Shown here: positions 9,696-20,236 of the stretch, one piece after another
Position numbering within the stretch: position 1 is the stretch's first letter
Layout: every line of letters begins with the position of its first letter
Assembly (NCBI RefSeq): GCF_024438035.1
Contig: NZ_JANFQF010000023.1
Location: 1-64,000 of the forward strand
Direction: 5' to 3'
DNA: 64,000 nucleotides
Source: Rhodococcus tibetensis
GTDB lineage: Bacteria > Actinomycetota > Actinomycetes > Mycobacteriales > Mycobacteriaceae
The notes under the pieces: model-generated
What the model was told of the DNA's origin: nothing
Database searches by the model: none
The model's input: only the letters and a program-made list of their open reading frames with translations
Program-made: the position numbers and the translations under genes

Positions 9696-9778
9696 TGGCA
9701 GATGTAGGATTCGAACCTACGTAGGCATAAGCCGACGGATTTACAGTCCGCTCCCATTGGCCGCTCGGGCAATCTGCC
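9696..9778 (-). tRNA. tRNA-Tyr (GTA anticodon)
   Basis: A class II tRNA of 83 bases with a long variable arm, GGCAGAT/ATCTGCC acceptor arms and anticodon loop CTGTAAA. It is followed directly by a hairpin terminator, so it is probably transcribed separately from tRNA-Thr and tRNA-Met. Confidence 0.96.
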
Positions 9779-9976
9779 GGGTTGCACGAGGATCGCGGCA
9801 TCTGTGCGATATCGCTCTCCACTGCGGAAAGAAGAATACAACGAACGGCCCCCCGTATTGCAAACCGGGTGGATACGGGCGGTTGCGAACCGATAGCGTC
9901 GAATCTGCTCACTAGCATTCAGGTGAGCGCCCGTCCGGATCGCGGCGGGGAAACAGACGGAAACCGGGAGTGTGAA

Positions 9977-10468
9977 GTGGCTGATTCGTCCTTCGATGTG
10001 GTGAGCAAGGTGGAGCGTCAAGAGGTGGACAACGCCCTGCATCAAGCCGGCAAGGAACTGTCGACCCGTTTCGACTTCCGCAACACGGGCGCGTCGATCG
10101 AGTGGTCCGGTGAGGAAACCATCACGCTGACGGCCGACACGGAGGAGCGACTACTCGCCGCCCTGGACGTCTTCAAGGAAAAGTTGATCCGCCGCGACAT
10201 CTCGCTGAAGGCCTTCGACGCCGGCGAGCCGGCGCAGTCGGGAAAGATCTACAAACTAACCGGCACGCTCGTCCAGGGCATCACCTCGGAGAACGCCAAG
10301 AAGATCACCAAGAAGATTCGCGACGAGGGCCCCAAGGGCGTCAAGGCTCAGATCCAGGGCGAAGAACTGCGGGTGAGCAGCAAGAAGCGCGACGACCTGC
10401 AGGCCGTCATCTCGCTGCTCAAGGGCGAGGACTTCGGGATCGCGCTGCAGTTCGTGAACTACCGCTAG
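9977..10468 (+). CDS. YajQ family cyclic-di-GMP-binding/nucleotide-binding protein
   Basis: Conserved 163-residue cytoplasmic protein of the YajQ family (two ferredoxin-like domains). It starts at GTG as [20 protein letters not shown] and ends [17 protein letters not shown], both family hallmarks. Some members bind cyclic di-GMP; others have been linked to nucleic acids. The role in actinomycetes is not settled. I prefer this GTG because an upstream in-frame extension has no family similarity. Confidence 0.93.
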   Translation: MADSSFDVVSKVERQEVDNALHQAGKELSTRFDFRNTGASIEWSGEETITLTADTEERLLAALDVFKEKLIRRDISLKAFDAGEPAQSGKIYKLTGTLVQGITSENAKKITKKIRDEGPKGVKAQIQGEELRVSSKKRDDLQAVISLLKGEDFGIALQFVNYR

Positions 10469-10480
10469 GCGCTTCGCGCT

Positions 10481-10522
10481 CGTGCGCGGTTGACGAGTCC
10501 CTGCACTCGTTAACCACGCACG
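10481..10522. terminator. Bidirectional terminator between yajQ and htpX
   Basis: Arms of 17 bases (CGTGCGCGGTTGACGAG and CTCGTTAACCACGCACG), with one G-U pair and one mismatch around an 8-base loop, sit between two converging genes. Confidence 0.7.
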
Positions 10523-10536
10523 GGCGGCGAAGCCGC

Positions 10537-11400
10537 CTACATCCCTGCCATGCGCTCGAGCCGCTCGATCCGGTCGGCCATCGGCGGGTGGGTGGAGAAC
10601 ATCCGGCTTATCTTCTCGCCGGTGCGGAACGGGTTGGCGATCATCAGGTGCGACTGCGCGGCGAGCTGGGGCTCCGGCGGCAGCGGCGCAGCCTGAGTGC
10701 CTCGCTCCAGCTTCCGCAGTGCGGACGCCAGCGCCAGGGGGTCGCCGGTGAGTTCTGCGCCCGACTGGTCGGCCTGGTACTCCCGGGACCGCGACACCGC
10801 GAGTTTGACGACCGTCGCGGCGATGGGCCCGAGCAGCGACACCAGGATCAGCGCGATCGGGTTGGCGCCCTGTCCCCCGCCGCGTCCGCCGAACATGTTG
10901 GCGAACATGGCGAAGTTCGCGAGTCCCGACACGACGGCGGCCATGGCGCCGGCGACGGAGGAAATCAGGATGTCGCGGTTGTAGACGTGCGACAGCTCGT
11001 GTCCGAGTACGGCCCGCAACTCTCGTTCGTTGAGGATCTGCAGAATGCCGCTCGTGACGCACACCGCCGCGTGGCGTGGACTGCGCCCGGTGGCGAACGC
11101 GTTGGGCGCGGACGTGGGGCTGATGTAGAGCCGCGGCATCGGCTGGTGCGCGGTGGTGGCCAGTTCCCGGACGATGCGGTAGATGACCGGCGCCTGCACC
11201 TCGGTGATCGGCTGGGCGTGCATGGCCTTGAGCGCCATCTTGTCGCTGTTGAAGTACACGTACGCGTTCATTCCCACCGCGAACACGATCGCGAGCAGCA
11301 AGATGGTGGGGTTGCGGAACAACGCGCCGATGAACACGATCAGCGCCGACATGCCGACCAGCAGAACCAGGGTCTTGGCCCCGTTTGCGTACCCGCGCAC
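10537..11400 (-). CDS. htpX: Membrane zinc metalloprotease HtpX
   Basis: Inner-membrane M48 peptidase that degrades misfolded membrane proteins. Two N-terminal membrane helices (about residues 10-50), the zinc site HELSH in [14 protein letters not shown], and two further hydrophobic segments are seen. The 287 aa match the family. It lies downstream of the polyprenyl synthase gene on the same strand, 141 bases away, as in mycobacteria (next to grcC1). Confidence 0.95.
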   Translation of the reverse strand: MRGYANGAKTLVLLVGMSALIVFIGALFRNPTILLLAIVFAVGMNAYVYFNSDKMALKAMHAQPITEVQAPVIYRIVRELATTAHQPMPRLYISPTSAPNAFATGRSPRHAAVCVTSGILQILNERELRAVLGHELSHVYNRDILISSVAGAMAAVVSGLANFAMFANMFGGRGGGQGANPIALILVSLLGPIAATVVKLAVSRSREYQADQSGAELTGDPLALASALRKLERGTQAAPLPPEPQLAAQSHLMIANPFRTGEKISRMFSTHPPMADRIERLERMAGM

Positions 11401-11541
11401 GGCTCGCCTTCCTTGTCGTTGTCACCCGATCACGATCGCCCGAATACCGGATCTTGATCATTCAACGAAGCAGGGCGGTGACACGGTTCCCGACGTATAC
11501 GGCGAGGAATCGCGGCGTGCAATCCGGTTCTACGTTACGGC

Positions 11542-12597
11542 TCAGCCGACGCGTTCGATCGTGTAATCGACCAACCTGGCGAGCGCCTCGTTGGCGGGGC
11601 CCTGCGGGAGCCCGGCGAGCTGCGCGCGAGCCTCGACGGCGAACTCCTCGAGTTTCGCCTTGGCCTGCGCCATCCCGGGCGACCGCGCGAGCAGCTCGAG
11701 CGCCTCTGCCACTACGTCGTCGTCGGTGACGGGACCGTCGAGAAGCACCCGCAACCGGTCGGCCTCGGGCCCCTCGTCGCGCAGCGCGTACAGCACGGGA
11801 AGCGTGTGCACACCCTCACGCAGGTCGGTTCCGGGTGTCTTGCCGGACTGCGCCGACACGGAGGAGATGTCGATGATGTCGTCGGAGATCTGGAAGGCGG
11901 TGCCGACGGCGTCGCCGAGTCGTTCGAGCCGCTCCACGTCGGCGGCGTCCGCGCCGGAGAAGGTGCCGCCGAAACGTCCGCACGCGGCGATCAGTGACCC
12001 CGTCTTCTCCCACACCACCTTGAGATAGTGCTGGACCGGGTCTTGTTCGCCGCGGAGGCCGATCGTCTCGCGCATCTGCCCGGTCACGAGTTCGGCGAAC
12101 GTCTCGGCGATGATCTGGACGGCGGAGGGGCCCAATGTAGACACGAGGCGAGAGGCGTGCGCGAACAAGTAGTCGCCCGCCAGGATCGCGACACTGTTGC
12201 CCCATCGCGAATTGGCACTGGGCGCACCTCGGCGCATCGACGCCTCGTCCATCACGTCGTCGTGGTAGAGCGTGGCCAGATGGACCAATTCGACGACGGT
12301 CGCGGCGGTGACCACCGCCGGATCGGACGCTTTGGGTCCCAGCTGGGCGGTGAGCACCGTGAACAACGGGCGGAAACGCTTGCCACCGGCCTTCGCGAGG
12401 TGCAGCGCCGCCTCGGTGAGGAAATCCTCGCCATCGGAGAGCTCGCTGACCAGCAGTTCCTCGACCTGCTTCAGCCTGTCGCGGACCGTGGCAGCGAGCT
12501 GGGGGTCGCCGAGATCGATCCCGGCGACCGTAGTGCCCTCTACAGCGTCGGCAGCGGTGTGTGCTGCGCCCTCGGTGCTCACGTTCTCAGTACCCAT
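11542..12597 (-). CDS. Long-chain polyprenyl diphosphate synthase (menaquinone side chain)
   Basis: All-trans prenyltransferase that extends isoprenyl diphosphate, probably to the menaquinone tail. The first Asp-rich motif is DDVMD (HDDVMDEASMRRG), the second DDIID (QISDDIIDISS), and GGKRFRP lies before them. The 351 aa suit medium/long-chain synthases. I start at the ATG giving MGTENVSTEG; further upstream the frame crosses the divergent menJ promoter and has no similarity. It is divergent from menJ, the GrcC1 position in M. tuberculosis. Product chain length cannot be read from the sequence. Confidence 0.92.
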   Translation of the reverse strand: MGTENVSTEGAAHTAADAVEGTTVAGIDLGDPQLAATVRDRLKQVEELLVSELSDGEDFLTEAALHLAKAGGKRFRPLFTVLTAQLGPKASDPAVVTAATVVELVHLATLYHDDVMDEASMRRGAPSANSRWGNSVAILAGDYLFAHASRLVSTLGPSAVQIIAETFAELVTGQMRETIGLRGEQDPVQHYLKVVWEKTGSLIAACGRFGGTFSGADAADVERLERLGDAVGTAFQISDDIIDISSVSAQSGKTPGTDLREGVHTLPVLYALRDEGPEADRLRVLLDGPVTDDDVVAEALELLARSPGMAQAKAKLEEFAVEARAQLAGLPQGPANEALARLVDYTIERVG

Positions 12598-12726
12598 TCC
12601 TGTCGTCAGTGACGGCTCGGTTCCCGCGCCGTCGGTGACGGCTGGTACCCACGGTAGAGAACCTAGCGGTTGCAGCGTCCATCGGCCTCGCCGCGGTCCT
12701 CGAGCGCGGCCTGACAGGATATAGGT

Positions 12727-13989
12727 GTGGTCGCAACAGAACAGTCGCCCGCGGGGTCCCCGCTTCCCACCGCCACCGATGTCCTCGTCATCGGTGCTGG
12801 TCCCGCCGGTTCCTCTGCTGCCGCCTGGGTGGCGCGTTCCGGCCGCGACGTGGTGCTCGTCGACGCCGCCGTGTTCCCCCGGGACAAGACGTGTGGTGAC
12901 GGCCTCACCCCGCGTGCCGTCGCCGAGCTCGATCACCTCGGCCTTGGTGACTGGGTGCGGTCGAAGGGCACGAACCGCGGACTCCGGTTGAGTGGATTCG
13001 GGCAGGAACTCGAACTCGAATGGCCCGGACGGTCGTTCCCCGCCGTCGGCAGTGCGGTGGCCAGGACTGAATTCGACGACAAGATTCGCGCGACCGCTGT
13101 CGAGGCCGGCGCCGTGATGGTGCAGGGCGCCAAGGCGGTCGGCGTCGAACGGACCGGCACCCGGGTGACCGCGGTGGCGGTGAACACCGCCGAGGGGACG
13201 CACACCATCGGATGCCGCACCCTGATCGTCGCCGACGGGGTCCGGTCGACGTTGGGCAAAAAGCTGGGCAGGCAATGGCATCGCGACACCGCGTACGGCG
13301 TCGCGGCGCGCGCCTACATCGCCACCGCCCGCAGTGACGATCCGTGGATCACCTCCCATCTGGAACTGCGCGACGGCGCGGGCACGTTGCAGTCGGGGTA
13401 CGGGTGGGTGTTCCCCCTCGGCACCGGTGAGGTGAACATCGGAGTCGGCACGCTGGCCACCGCCAAGCGGCCGGCACCGGGCGCGCTGCGCCCCCTGCTC
13501 GACCTGTACACGGCGCAGCGGCGTGAGGAGTGGGCCTGGGACGGCGAGCTGCGTGCGGTGGCGTCAGCGTTGCTTCCGATGGGCGGCGCGGTGTCCCACA
13601 TCGCCGGCCCGAACTGGGCGATCATCGGCGACGCCGCAGCCTGCGTGAACCCGCTCAACGGCGAGGGTATCGACTACGGGCTCGAGGGTGGACGCCTCGT
13701 GGCCGACGTCCTCGATGCGGACGACCTGACGGAGCTGTGGCCCAGCATCCTCCGAGAGCGCTACGGTCGAGCGTTCTCGGTGGCCCGTCGGCTCGCGGGA
13801 CTGCTGACCGTCCCCCGGGTGCTCCCGGCGTCGGGTCCGGTGGCGATGCGCTCGCGTGCGCTCATGACCGTCGCCGTGCGCGTGATGGGCAACCTGGTCA
13901 CCGAGGAGGACAACGACCTCACCGCCAGGGCGTGGAGGGCGTCCGGCTTGGTCTCGAAAAAGGTGGACTCACGGCCGCTGTTCGGCTGA
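12727..13989 (+). CDS. menJ: Geranylgeranyl reductase family flavoprotein, probable menaquinone reductase MenJ
   Basis: FAD-dependent reductase expected to saturate an isoprene unit of the menaquinone tail. The dinucleotide-binding motif GAGPAGSSAAAWVA lies at about residues 23-36, the family motif PRDKTCGDGLTPRAV follows, and the GDAAACVNPLNGEGIDYGLE FAD-binding block is near residue 305. The 420 aa are typical. The first GTG gives MVATEQ. It is divergent from the polyprenyl synthase and convergent with menG (6-base gap), so the assignment rests on family plus strong context. Confidence 0.9.
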   Translation: MVATEQSPAGSPLPTATDVLVIGAGPAGSSAAAWVARSGRDVVLVDAAVFPRDKTCGDGLTPRAVAELDHLGLGDWVRSKGTNRGLRLSGFGQELELEWPGRSFPAVGSAVARTEFDDKIRATAVEAGAVMVQGAKAVGVERTGTRVTAVAVNTAEGTHTIGCRTLIVADGVRSTLGKKLGRQWHRDTAYGVAARAYIATARSDDPWITSHLELRDGAGTLQSGYGWVFPLGTGEVNIGVGTLATAKRPAPGALRPLLDLYTAQRREEWAWDGELRAVASALLPMGGAVSHIAGPNWAIIGDAAACVNPLNGEGIDYGLEGGRLVADVLDADDLTELWPSILRERYGRAFSVARRLAGLLTVPRVLPASGPVAMRSRALMTVAVRVMGNLVTEEDNDLTARAWRASGLVSKKVDSRPLFG

Positions 13990-13995
13990 CGCCGG

Positions 13996-14694
13996 TCAGC
14001 GGGTGGCGCGGTGCAGGGCGACGACCCCACCGGTGAGGTTGCGCCACTGAACGTGTCGCCACCCTGCGGCCTCGATGCGCTGCGCGAGTTCGGACTGCGT
14101 CGGCCAGGCGCGAATGGACTCCGCGAGATACACGTAGGCGTCCGGGTTGCTGCTGACGGCGCGCGCGACCCGCGGGAGCGCCTTCATCAGGTACTCCATG
14201 TAGATCGTGCGGAACGGACCGAACACCGGTGTGGAGAACTCGCTGACGACGAGGCGACCGCCCGGTTTGGTGACGCGGGCGATCTCTTCGAGACCGGCGT
14301 CGAAGTCGGAGACGTTGCGCAGCCCGAAGGAGATGGTTGCGGCGTCGAACACGGCGTCGGCGTACGGCAGATGCATCGCGTCCCCGGCCACCATCGGAAC
14401 CCGCCGCCCGATACCGGCCTGCAGCATCCCCTTGGAGAAGTCGGTGGCCACACACCAGGCACCCGACCGTCCGAGCTCGACGGTCGACACGCCGGTCCCC
14501 GCCGCGAGGTCGAGAACGCGCTCGCCGGGCTTCGGGTCGAGGGCCGAGCGCGTCGCCTTGCGCCAGCTGCGGTCCTGCCCGAACGACAGGATGGTGTTGG
14601 TGAGGTCGTAACGCTTCGCGACGCCGTCGAACATCGACGCGACTTCGTGCGGATCTTTTGCGAGCGACGCCCGCGAACCGTGTGTAGTTGCCAC
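13996..14694 (-). CDS. menG: Demethylmenaquinone methyltransferase MenG (UbiE family)
   Basis: SAM-dependent methylation of demethylmenaquinone, the last ring step. UbiE motifs are present: [23 protein letters not shown]-binding [15 protein letters not shown], and [15 protein letters not shown]. The start at GTG ([11 protein letters not shown]) gives 232 aa and matches mycobacterial MenG; the in-frame extension upstream has no similarity. It converges with menJ. Confidence 0.95.
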   Translation of the reverse strand: MATTHGSRASLAKDPHEVASMFDGVAKRYDLTNTILSFGQDRSWRKATRSALDPKPGERVLDLAAGTGVSTVELGRSGAWCVATDFSKGMLQAGIGRRVPMVAGDAMHLPYADAVFDAATISFGLRNVSDFDAGLEEIARVTKPGGRLVVSEFSTPVFGPFRTIYMEYLMKALPRVARAVSSNPDAYVYLAESIRAWPTQSELAQRIEAAGWRHVQWRNLTGGVVALHRATR

Positions 14695-14833
14695 GACCGA
14701 AACGCTACCAACCTCACCGGGTGCCGGCCTCGGCGCTAGTCGACGACTCCCGCTGATTCCGATCGGCCACGCGTTCGCCACCCAGTGTCCAGCGCGGCGA
14801 CGGCGAACAGGACCAGCAACACCCGTGTGGCGA

Positions 14834-15979
14834 TCAGGCAGCCCGCGACGCGCGAAACCCGGAAGATCCGGTGACCTCTGCGTAGTGATTCAACAGCTCA
14901 CTGCAGATGGCCGGCCAGGTGCGGTGCAGGACCGAGCGGCGGGCCGCCTCACCGAAGCGGGCCCGCATCCGCCGATCACTCAGCGCCTCGACGGCGCTGG
15001 GCAGCAGCTCGGCGAACCGCTCGACCGGCAGCAGATAGCCGTTGCGGCAGTGCGCGACGAGGTCGCGTGGCCCTCCGGCGTCCGGGCCGATCACCGGCAC
15101 GCCACTGGCGAGCGCTTCCTGGACGGCCTGGCAGAAGGTCTCGTGCTCGCCCGGATGCACGAAGACATCGAGGCTCGCGTAAGCCTCGGCGAGTTCGGTG
15201 CCGCCGAGTTGGCCGGTGAAGACGGCATCGGGCATCAGCTTCTGCAAGCGGCCGCGCTCCGGCCCGTCACCGATCACCACGAGCTGGATCCCGGCGTGCT
15301 CGGACAGAGCAGCAAGTCGCTCGACATGCTTCTCCGGAGCTAGCCTGCCCACGAACCCCACGATCAGACGGTCCGGTTCCCCCGACCAGGATTCGCGCAG
15401 GTCCGTGCTGCGGCGGGATGGCGCGAATCGGCTGGTCTCGACGCCGCGAGCCCAGCGATGCACGCGGGGAATTCGCTGTTCGGCGAGGGCCTCGACCGCC
15501 GACGTCGACGGCGCCAGGGTGCGCGTGCAGCCCTTGTGGATGCGGCGGGTCCAGGCCCACGCCGCGCGGCTGGTGATTCCCAGACCGTAGCTTTCGGCGA
15601 AGCCCGCGACATCCGTCTGATAGATCGCCACCGTCGGCACGTCCAGTCGGTGCGCCGCGCCGAGCCCGCCCGCGCCGAGCAGGAACGGCGACGCCAGGTG
15701 GATCACGTCGGGCTCGAACGCGCGGAGTTCCGCCGTCAGTCCCGGTTGGGGCAGTCCCACGGGCAGTGAGCTGACCTTCGGAACCATCATCGCGGGCACC
15801 CGATAGATGGGCACACCGTCGTGTTCGGTAGGGGCAGGAGGCTGGGATCCGACCGTGTCCGGGGCGACGACCATCGCCTGGTGTCCGGCGCCCTGTAGAT
15901 GCTCGAGAACCCGGAGCACCGAATTGGTCACACCATTCATGTTGGGCAGGAACGACTCCGCAACGATGGCTACTCTCAC
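14834..15979 (-). CDS. mgtA: GT4 glycosyltransferase, probable GDP-mannose-dependent mannosyltransferase (MgtA-like)
   Basis: Retaining GT4 enzyme probably acting in lipomannan/phosphatidylinositol mannoside-type glycolipid synthesis. The N-terminus [16 protein letters not shown], the acceptor-domain ESFLP block, and the donor-site [10 protein letters not shown] and [21 protein letters not shown] (the E-x7-E motif) are seen. The GTG start giving VRVAIVAES is preferred to an upstream ATG with no conserved residues. Position beside menD and menG matches M. tuberculosis mgtA. Donor and acceptor are inferred. Confidence 0.82.
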   Translation of the reverse strand: MRVAIVAESFLPNMNGVTNSVLRVLEHLQGAGHQAMVVAPDTVGSQPPAPTEHDGVPIYRVPAMMVPKVSSLPVGLPQPGLTAELRAFEPDVIHLASPFLLGAGGLGAAHRLDVPTVAIYQTDVAGFAESYGLGITSRAAWAWTRRIHKGCTRTLAPSTSAVEALAEQRIPRVHRWARGVETSRFAPSRRSTDLRESWSGEPDRLIVGFVGRLAPEKHVERLAALSEHAGIQLVVIGDGPERGRLQKLMPDAVFTGQLGGTELAEAYASLDVFVHPGEHETFCQAVQEALASGVPVIGPDAGGPRDLVAHCRNGYLLPVERFAELLPSAVEALSDRRMRARFGEAARRSVLHRTWPAICSELLNHYAEVTGSSGFRASRAA

Positions 15980-16052
15980 GACGCACAGCGTGGCAGTGCT
16001 CGTAGTCACAGCGGCGAGAACGATATGACCGACGCGCGAAGTTCCGGCGAAC

Positions 16053-16490
16053 TCAGGATGACATTGCCGAAGAAACCGCCGAATCCTCTCGTCTCCGCAG
16101 ATACCAGATCAGCGGTCCCGCGATCAGCCACGTGACGACGATGAGTGAACCCGCGGGGATCACGGCGACACTCGCATCGCGCCCGGACACACGGACGAGG
16201 TCCGGATCGGCCCGTGCGTACTCGACGTCGATCCGCTGTCCGGCCGTCAACCGGGTCGGGTACAGCACGCCCAGTTCCGGATTGTGCGTCACGCCGTCGG
16301 GTGTCACGAAACTGATCGCCGACCGCAGGGAGCCGGCCGATAGCACCTCGGCCGTCGTGACACCCATATCCGACTCGATGGTGCCGTCGTTTCGCCACGC
16401 GGCCACCACCAGCAGCACGGCGAGTATCGAGATGCCGGCGGCCGTCACGAGGATGCCTCGGCGCACCCGGCCGGTCACCCGTGGGTTCAC
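16053..16490 (-). CDS. DUF3592-type two-helix membrane protein
   Basis: A 145-residue membrane protein: one helix near residues 13-31, an extracytoplasmic beta-rich domain ([20 protein letters not shown] ... [16 protein letters not shown]) and a second helix near 108-128. This layout is that of DUF3592 proteins, whose function is unknown. The GTG start overlaps the menD stop (GTGA), so it is translated with menD, as in mycobacteria. Confidence 0.75.
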   Translation of the reverse strand: MNPRVTGRVRRGILVTAAGISILAVLLVVAAWRNDGTIESDMGVTTAEVLSAGSLRSAISFVTPDGVTHNPELGVLYPTRLTAGQRIDVEYARADPDLVRVSGRDASVAVIPAGSLIVVTWLIAGPLIWYLRRREDSAVSSAMSS

Positions 16491-18112
16491 AGCTGCGCCC
16501 GGACCGCTGCGTGCAGTTCGCGCAGGCCGGAACGCTCGGTGGTCACCTCGAGCACCCGGATTCCGCGTTCACCGGGAGTCCCGGGGTTACGCAGTTCGGC
16601 GGACAATTCGTCGAGTCCGACGAGGTGATGCTCCACACGGTAGGCGGCACACAATGCGGCGAGGTCCATGCCGTGCGGTGTGCCGAAGACGCGCTCGAAT
16701 ACGCCCGCGTACTGGGGGTCGCCCTGTTCGAGCAGTTCGAAGATGCCGCCGCCGTCGTCGTTGGCCACGACGATGGTGAGATCGTCCGGCCGCGGTTCCC
16801 CTGTGCCGATAAGCAGGCCGGAGGCGTCGTGCAGAAACGTCAGGTCCCCGAGCAGGGCCACGGTGCGGCCCTCCTCATAGGCGAGGGCCGCGCCCACGGC
16901 GGCCGACACCGTGCCGTCGATGCCCGCGACTCCCCGGTTGGACAGAACCCGGATCTGCGGCGAGGGGTAGCTGACGAGCGCGGCGTCTCGCACCGGATTG
17001 GATGCCCCGAGGAGCAGCTGGTCACCGTCGGACAGGGCGTCCATCACCGTGGCCGCGACGTGCAAGCCGGTTGCCTTCGGATGGGAGGCCAGCTGGGCGC
17101 GCACCGCCTTGTCCGTGTGCTCGGTGAGCGTGCGGCAACGAGCGATCCACGCGGGGTCGGGTTCACCCGACACCACGGCCCGGGTGCCAGTTGCGAGGAC
17201 GTTGCCGGAGACGTCGGGCCACCGCGGGCCGGTGGTGAGCGCGTACACGGCCACCACCGGATCGGCGAGAAGTTTGGACACGGACCGGTGCAGGGTGGGA
17301 CGTCCGGTGATGATCGCCTGCCGTGGTTTGAGCTGAGGCAGCGCCATCGGATGCATCGGTATGCCGTGGAGCGGCGCCGTCGGCTCCGCGACCGTCGGGA
17401 GTCCGGCGAGCTCGGGCCTGGGCGCCGAGCCGTGACCGGAAATCACGATGGTGTCAGGGGTGAGGTCGAGGTCGACCGGCACGTCCAGGGTCGCATGTCG
17501 AGTGGTGGTCCATGCCGCGCCGTTCGGCCGCCCCTGCGGCACCGGACCCTGGGCATGTACGTCCGGGACGAGCGGTTCGCGCAAGGGGATGTCGAAGTGG
17601 ACGGGGCCGGCGTTGCCGGAGCGAGTACCGCGCGCGGCTGCCAGCACCCGGCACACCGCGGATCGCCACTGACTGTTCTGCCCGGCGTCGTCCTCGGCCA
17701 GACCCAGGCTGATGGTGGCGCGGACCTGACTGCCGAACAGACCGAGCTGCTCGATGGTCTGGTTGGCGCCGGTGCCGAGCATCTCGTACGGGCGGTTGGC
17801 GCTGAGCACCACGAGCGGCACGCGGGCGTAGTTGGCCTCGAGGACGGCCGGACCGAGGTTGGCCACGGCCGTACCCGAGGTCATGACGATAGGTACTGGC
17901 CGACGACCTGCGACGGCCAGACCCAGCGCGAGAAATCCGGCGGTGCGCTCGTCGATGCGCATGTGCATTCGCAGTCGGCCCTCGAGGTCGGCCGCCTGCA
18001 GCGCGAAGGCCAGCGGAGCGTTCCGCGAACCCGGGCAGAGCACAACTTCGCGCACTCCCCCGCGGACCAGTTCGTCGACGACCGCGGTGGCTTGTGCAGT
18101 GGACGGATTCAC
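16487..18112 (-). CDS. menD: SEPHCHC synthase MenD
   Basis: Thiamine-diphosphate enzyme that joins 2-oxoglutarate to isochorismate, the first committed menaquinone step. ThDP-fold blocks are visible: [46 protein letters not shown] at the N-terminus and [15 protein letters not shown] (metal site) in the C-terminal third. The GTG giving [16 protein letters not shown] is taken as start (541 aa), matching the family. It overlaps the DUF3592 gene and is divergent from the flavin reductase gene. Confidence 0.96.
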   Translation of the reverse strand: MNPSTAQATAVVDELVRGGVREVVLCPGSRNAPLAFALQAADLEGRLRMHMRIDERTAGFLALGLAVAGRRPVPIVMTSGTAVANLGPAVLEANYARVPLVVLSANRPYEMLGTGANQTIEQLGLFGSQVRATISLGLAEDDAGQNSQWRSAVCRVLAAARGTRSGNAGPVHFDIPLREPLVPDVHAQGPVPQGRPNGAAWTTTRHATLDVPVDLDLTPDTIVISGHGSAPRPELAGLPTVAEPTAPLHGIPMHPMALPQLKPRQAIITGRPTLHRSVSKLLADPVVAVYALTTGPRWPDVSGNVLATGTRAVVSGEPDPAWIARCRTLTEHTDKAVRAQLASHPKATGLHVAATVMDALSDGDQLLLGASNPVRDAALVSYPSPQIRVLSNRGVAGIDGTVSAAVGAALAYEEGRTVALLGDLTFLHDASGLLIGTGEPRPDDLTIVVANDDGGGIFELLEQGDPQYAGVFERVFGTPHGMDLAALCAAYRVEHHLVGLDELSAELRNPGTPGERGIRVLEVTTERSGLRELHAAVRAQL

Positions 18113-18204
18113 ACCATCCAGAGTGTCAGATCCGCCCACCGGTTCCGTCGGCGACCTCGTACGGTGAGTTCGCGGCCACACCCGTCCGCTGACACGATGA
18201 ACCC

Positions 18205-18801
18205 ATGCGCACAGTCTTCGACCCTGCCGACCTCCCGCCTCGCCGCATGTACCAGGTGCTGACCGCCTCGGTGGTGCCGCGACCGATCGCTTGGGTGTCC
18301 ACCCTCTCGGAGGACGGCGTAGCCAATTTGGCCCCCTACAGCTTCTTCTCGGTCTCGAGCACCAACCCGCCGGTGGTGCAGTTCACTTCCGTCACCCGCA
18401 AGGACAGCCTCCGCAATATCGAAGCCACCGGGGAGTTCGTGATCAACGTGGCGACCGAACCACTCATGAAGGTCGTGAACGCCAGCTCGGCCACCTACGA
18501 CCACGACGTCGACGAATTCGCGGCCCTGGGGATCGACACCGAGCCGAGCGAGCATGTGCGTCCCGTGCGGGTAGCCGCATCGCCGGTGGCGATCGAATGC
18601 CGTCTCGCCCAGATCGTGCCGGTAGGTGATTCATTCGTGGTGATGGGCAACGTGCTGGCGGTCGCGGTGCGGAACGAGGCGGTCGCGCAGGACGGTCTGC
18701 CCGACTTCGCGTCCCTCGCACCGCTCAGTCGCCTGGGCCGTAACGAGTGGGGGTTGCCACCAGAAGTCGTGCTGCTGGACCGACCGCAGCGCCCCGAGTA
18801 A
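18205..18801 (+). CDS. Flavin reductase-like (FMN-binding split barrel) protein
   Basis: A 198-residue protein of the flavin reductase-like/split-barrel family: [25 protein letters not shown] is the FMN-binding start and [11 protein letters not shown] the second block. Such proteins reduce FMN or act on flavin-dependent substrates; the substrate here is unknown. It lies 92 bases from the divergent menD and ends just before a candidate iron box that serves the next gene. Confidence 0.85.
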   Translation: MRTVFDPADLPPRRMYQVLTASVVPRPIAWVSTLSEDGVANLAPYSFFSVSSTNPPVVQFTSVTRKDSLRNIEATGEFVINVATEPLMKVVNASSATYDHDVDEFAALGIDTEPSEHVRPVRVAASPVAIECRLAQIVPVGDSFVVMGNVLAVAVRNEAVAQDGLPDFASLAPLSRLGRNEWGLPPEVVLLDRPQRPE

Positions 18802-18808
18802 CGGGGCG

Positions 18809-18827
18809 ATTGGTTAGGCTTACCTGA
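18809..18827. promoter_or_regulatory. Candidate IdeR/DmdR iron box
   Basis: ATTGGTTAGGCTTACCTGA matches about 15 of 19 positions of the iron-regulator consensus TTAGGTTAGGCTAACCTAA and keeps the GGTTAG-G-CTTACC dyad. It is 32 bases before a siderophore-interacting protein gene, exactly where an iron-dependent repressor would act. Confidence 0.7.
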
Positions 18828-18859
18828 CAGTCGACACTCTCTCCGGGAAGTAACCATCC

Positions 18860-19687
18860 ATGGCCCAACGCAGCAAATTCGTCAAACCCGAGACTCGCCG
18901 CATTGCGTCCGCCCGGGTGGTGGCGGGCAAGCAGATCAGCCCCAACTTCATCCGCGTCACCGTGGCGGGCCCCGAACTCGACTCCGTGACGCCGATGGGC
19001 TACGACCAGTGGTTCCGGATGTTCATCCCCCAGCCCGGCCAGGCCACTCTCCGGCTACCGACCAGCGCAAGCAACCTCTGGTACGCGCAGTACAAGCTGA
19101 TGTCCAAGGACACACGGCCGATCGTGCGCAACTACACGATCCGCGATTACCGCGCCGCCGGAACCGGGCTGTTCGGCGATTGTGCGGAGATCGACATCGA
19201 TTTCGCCTCCCACGGCGACCTGGGGCCGGCTTCGGCTTGGGCAGGTTCGGCCTCGACAGGCGACGAGATTGCCATCCTCGACGAGGGCCGGATCTACAAC
19301 CCGGCTCCCGACGCCGAGTGGCAACTCCTGGTCGGTGACGAGAGCGCCTTACCGGCGATAGTCGGGATTCTGCGTTCGGCGCCGCGGGATCTGCAGGCCG
19401 AGGTGTTTATCGAGATCGCGGAAGCCGCAGACGCACAGGACATTTCGGTGGGCGACGGGGTGAAACTGCACTGGCTGGTCCGCACAGACCCTGATGCCCG
19501 CCCGGGGCTTCTGGCGCTGGAGACGGTACGGCAGGCGAATCTTCCGACCGGGCCGTCGTACACGTTCGTCGCCGGGGAAAGTGAACTGCCGACAGCTCTT
19601 CGACGCCACCTCGTGAACGATCGGCACGTTCCCAAGACGCACATTTCGTTCACCGGCTACTGGCGCCACGGCCACCCTGCCTACTGA
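18860..19687 (+). CDS. Siderophore-interacting protein (FAD/NAD(P)H ferric-siderophore reductase)
   Basis: Cytoplasmic flavoprotein thought to release iron from imported ferric siderophores by reduction. The FAD-binding signature is RNYTIRDYR at about residue 93; the NAD(P)H-binding lobe begins LLVGDESALPAIVGIL near residue 155, and the C-terminus SFTGYWRHGHPAY is characteristic of the SIP family. The 275 aa are normal. The candidate iron box and the lone position argue for iron-starvation induction. Confidence 0.92.
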   Translation: MAQRSKFVKPETRRIASARVVAGKQISPNFIRVTVAGPELDSVTPMGYDQWFRMFIPQPGQATLRLPTSASNLWYAQYKLMSKDTRPIVRNYTIRDYRAAGTGLFGDCAEIDIDFASHGDLGPASAWAGSASTGDEIAILDEGRIYNPAPDAEWQLLVGDESALPAIVGILRSAPRDLQAEVFIEIAEAADAQDISVGDGVKLHWLVRTDPDARPGLLALETVRQANLPTGPSYTFVAGESELPTALRRHLVNDRHVPKTHISFTGYWRHGHPAY

Positions 19688-19692
19688 CCACA

Positions 19693-19735
19693 GGTGGGTG
19701 GCCAGGTGCGTATCGCGCGCACCTGGCCACCCACC
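19693..19735. terminator. Bidirectional hairpin terminator
   Basis: A perfect 18-bp stem (arm GGTGGGTGGCCAGGTGCG) with a 7-base loop lies between two converging genes, six bases after the siderophore-interacting protein stop. Confidence 0.85.
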
Positions 19736-19744
19736 GAGGCTTTG

Positions 19745-20191
19745 TCAGTGAGCGTGCTTCTGGACGAGCGCGCCCAGACGCGGAAGTGCTTCGATCACAT
19801 TCTTCTTCGCGGACGGACGCAGCGAGTTGTACACCTTCTTGACCGCGCCGCGGTCACTGTTCTCGATGCGCTCGTCCGTGACACCGAGGAGCGAATCCGA
19901 TACGTCGTCGCCGCGGGCGACGAGGTAGTCGGCGAACGAACCCTGGCCGCTGACGGTGAAATCCTGCCAGTACGGCTCGAGCTTGGTGACGAATTCGGGC
20001 AGCAAGCCCTCGATAGCATCCGGCACGATGGACGGTCCCACCTTCTTGACCGCGGCGTAACCACCCTTCAGTGCCAGTCCCGAGGCCCCCGACTTGTCCG
20101 AAACCTCTGCGTCGATCAGAGCCTGCACGTCGGCGATGACCGCCGGTACGCGTGCCTCGTCGAGCAGGGTTTCGTTCAGAGCTGCAACCAC
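19745..20191 (-). CDS. Conserved actinobacterial protein of unknown function
   Basis: About 148 residues, soluble, no membrane segment or signal. It begins VVAALNETLLDEARVPAVIAD and contains GYAAVKKVGPSIVPDAIEGLLPEFV and RPSAKKNVIEALPRLGALV. The residues are mostly helical by inspection. I prefer the GTG (GGAGG eight bases upstream) over the TTG two codons before it. No catalytic motif is evident. It lies just before menC, transcribed away from it. Confidence 0.7.
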   Translation of the reverse strand: MVAALNETLLDEARVPAVIADVQALIDAEVSDKSGASGLALKGGYAAVKKVGPSIVPDAIEGLLPEFVTKLEPYWQDFTVSGQGSFADYLVARGDDVSDSLLGVTDERIENSDRGAVKKVYNSLRPSAKKNVIEALPRLGALVQKHAH

Positions 20192-20236
20192 TTTCAATGC
20201 CTCCGTATTGACTGAGCGATCAGGTCCGGCCAGACA

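Noticed and set aside
9300-9778. tRNA cluster as an integration site
   Set aside because: No truncated tRNA copy, direct repeat or integrase was seen around the Met, Thr or Tyr genes.
10256-11461. Alternative minus-strand frame overlapping htpX
   Set aside because: Arg/His/Gly-rich shadow; htpX in the other frame has HELSH and membrane helices.
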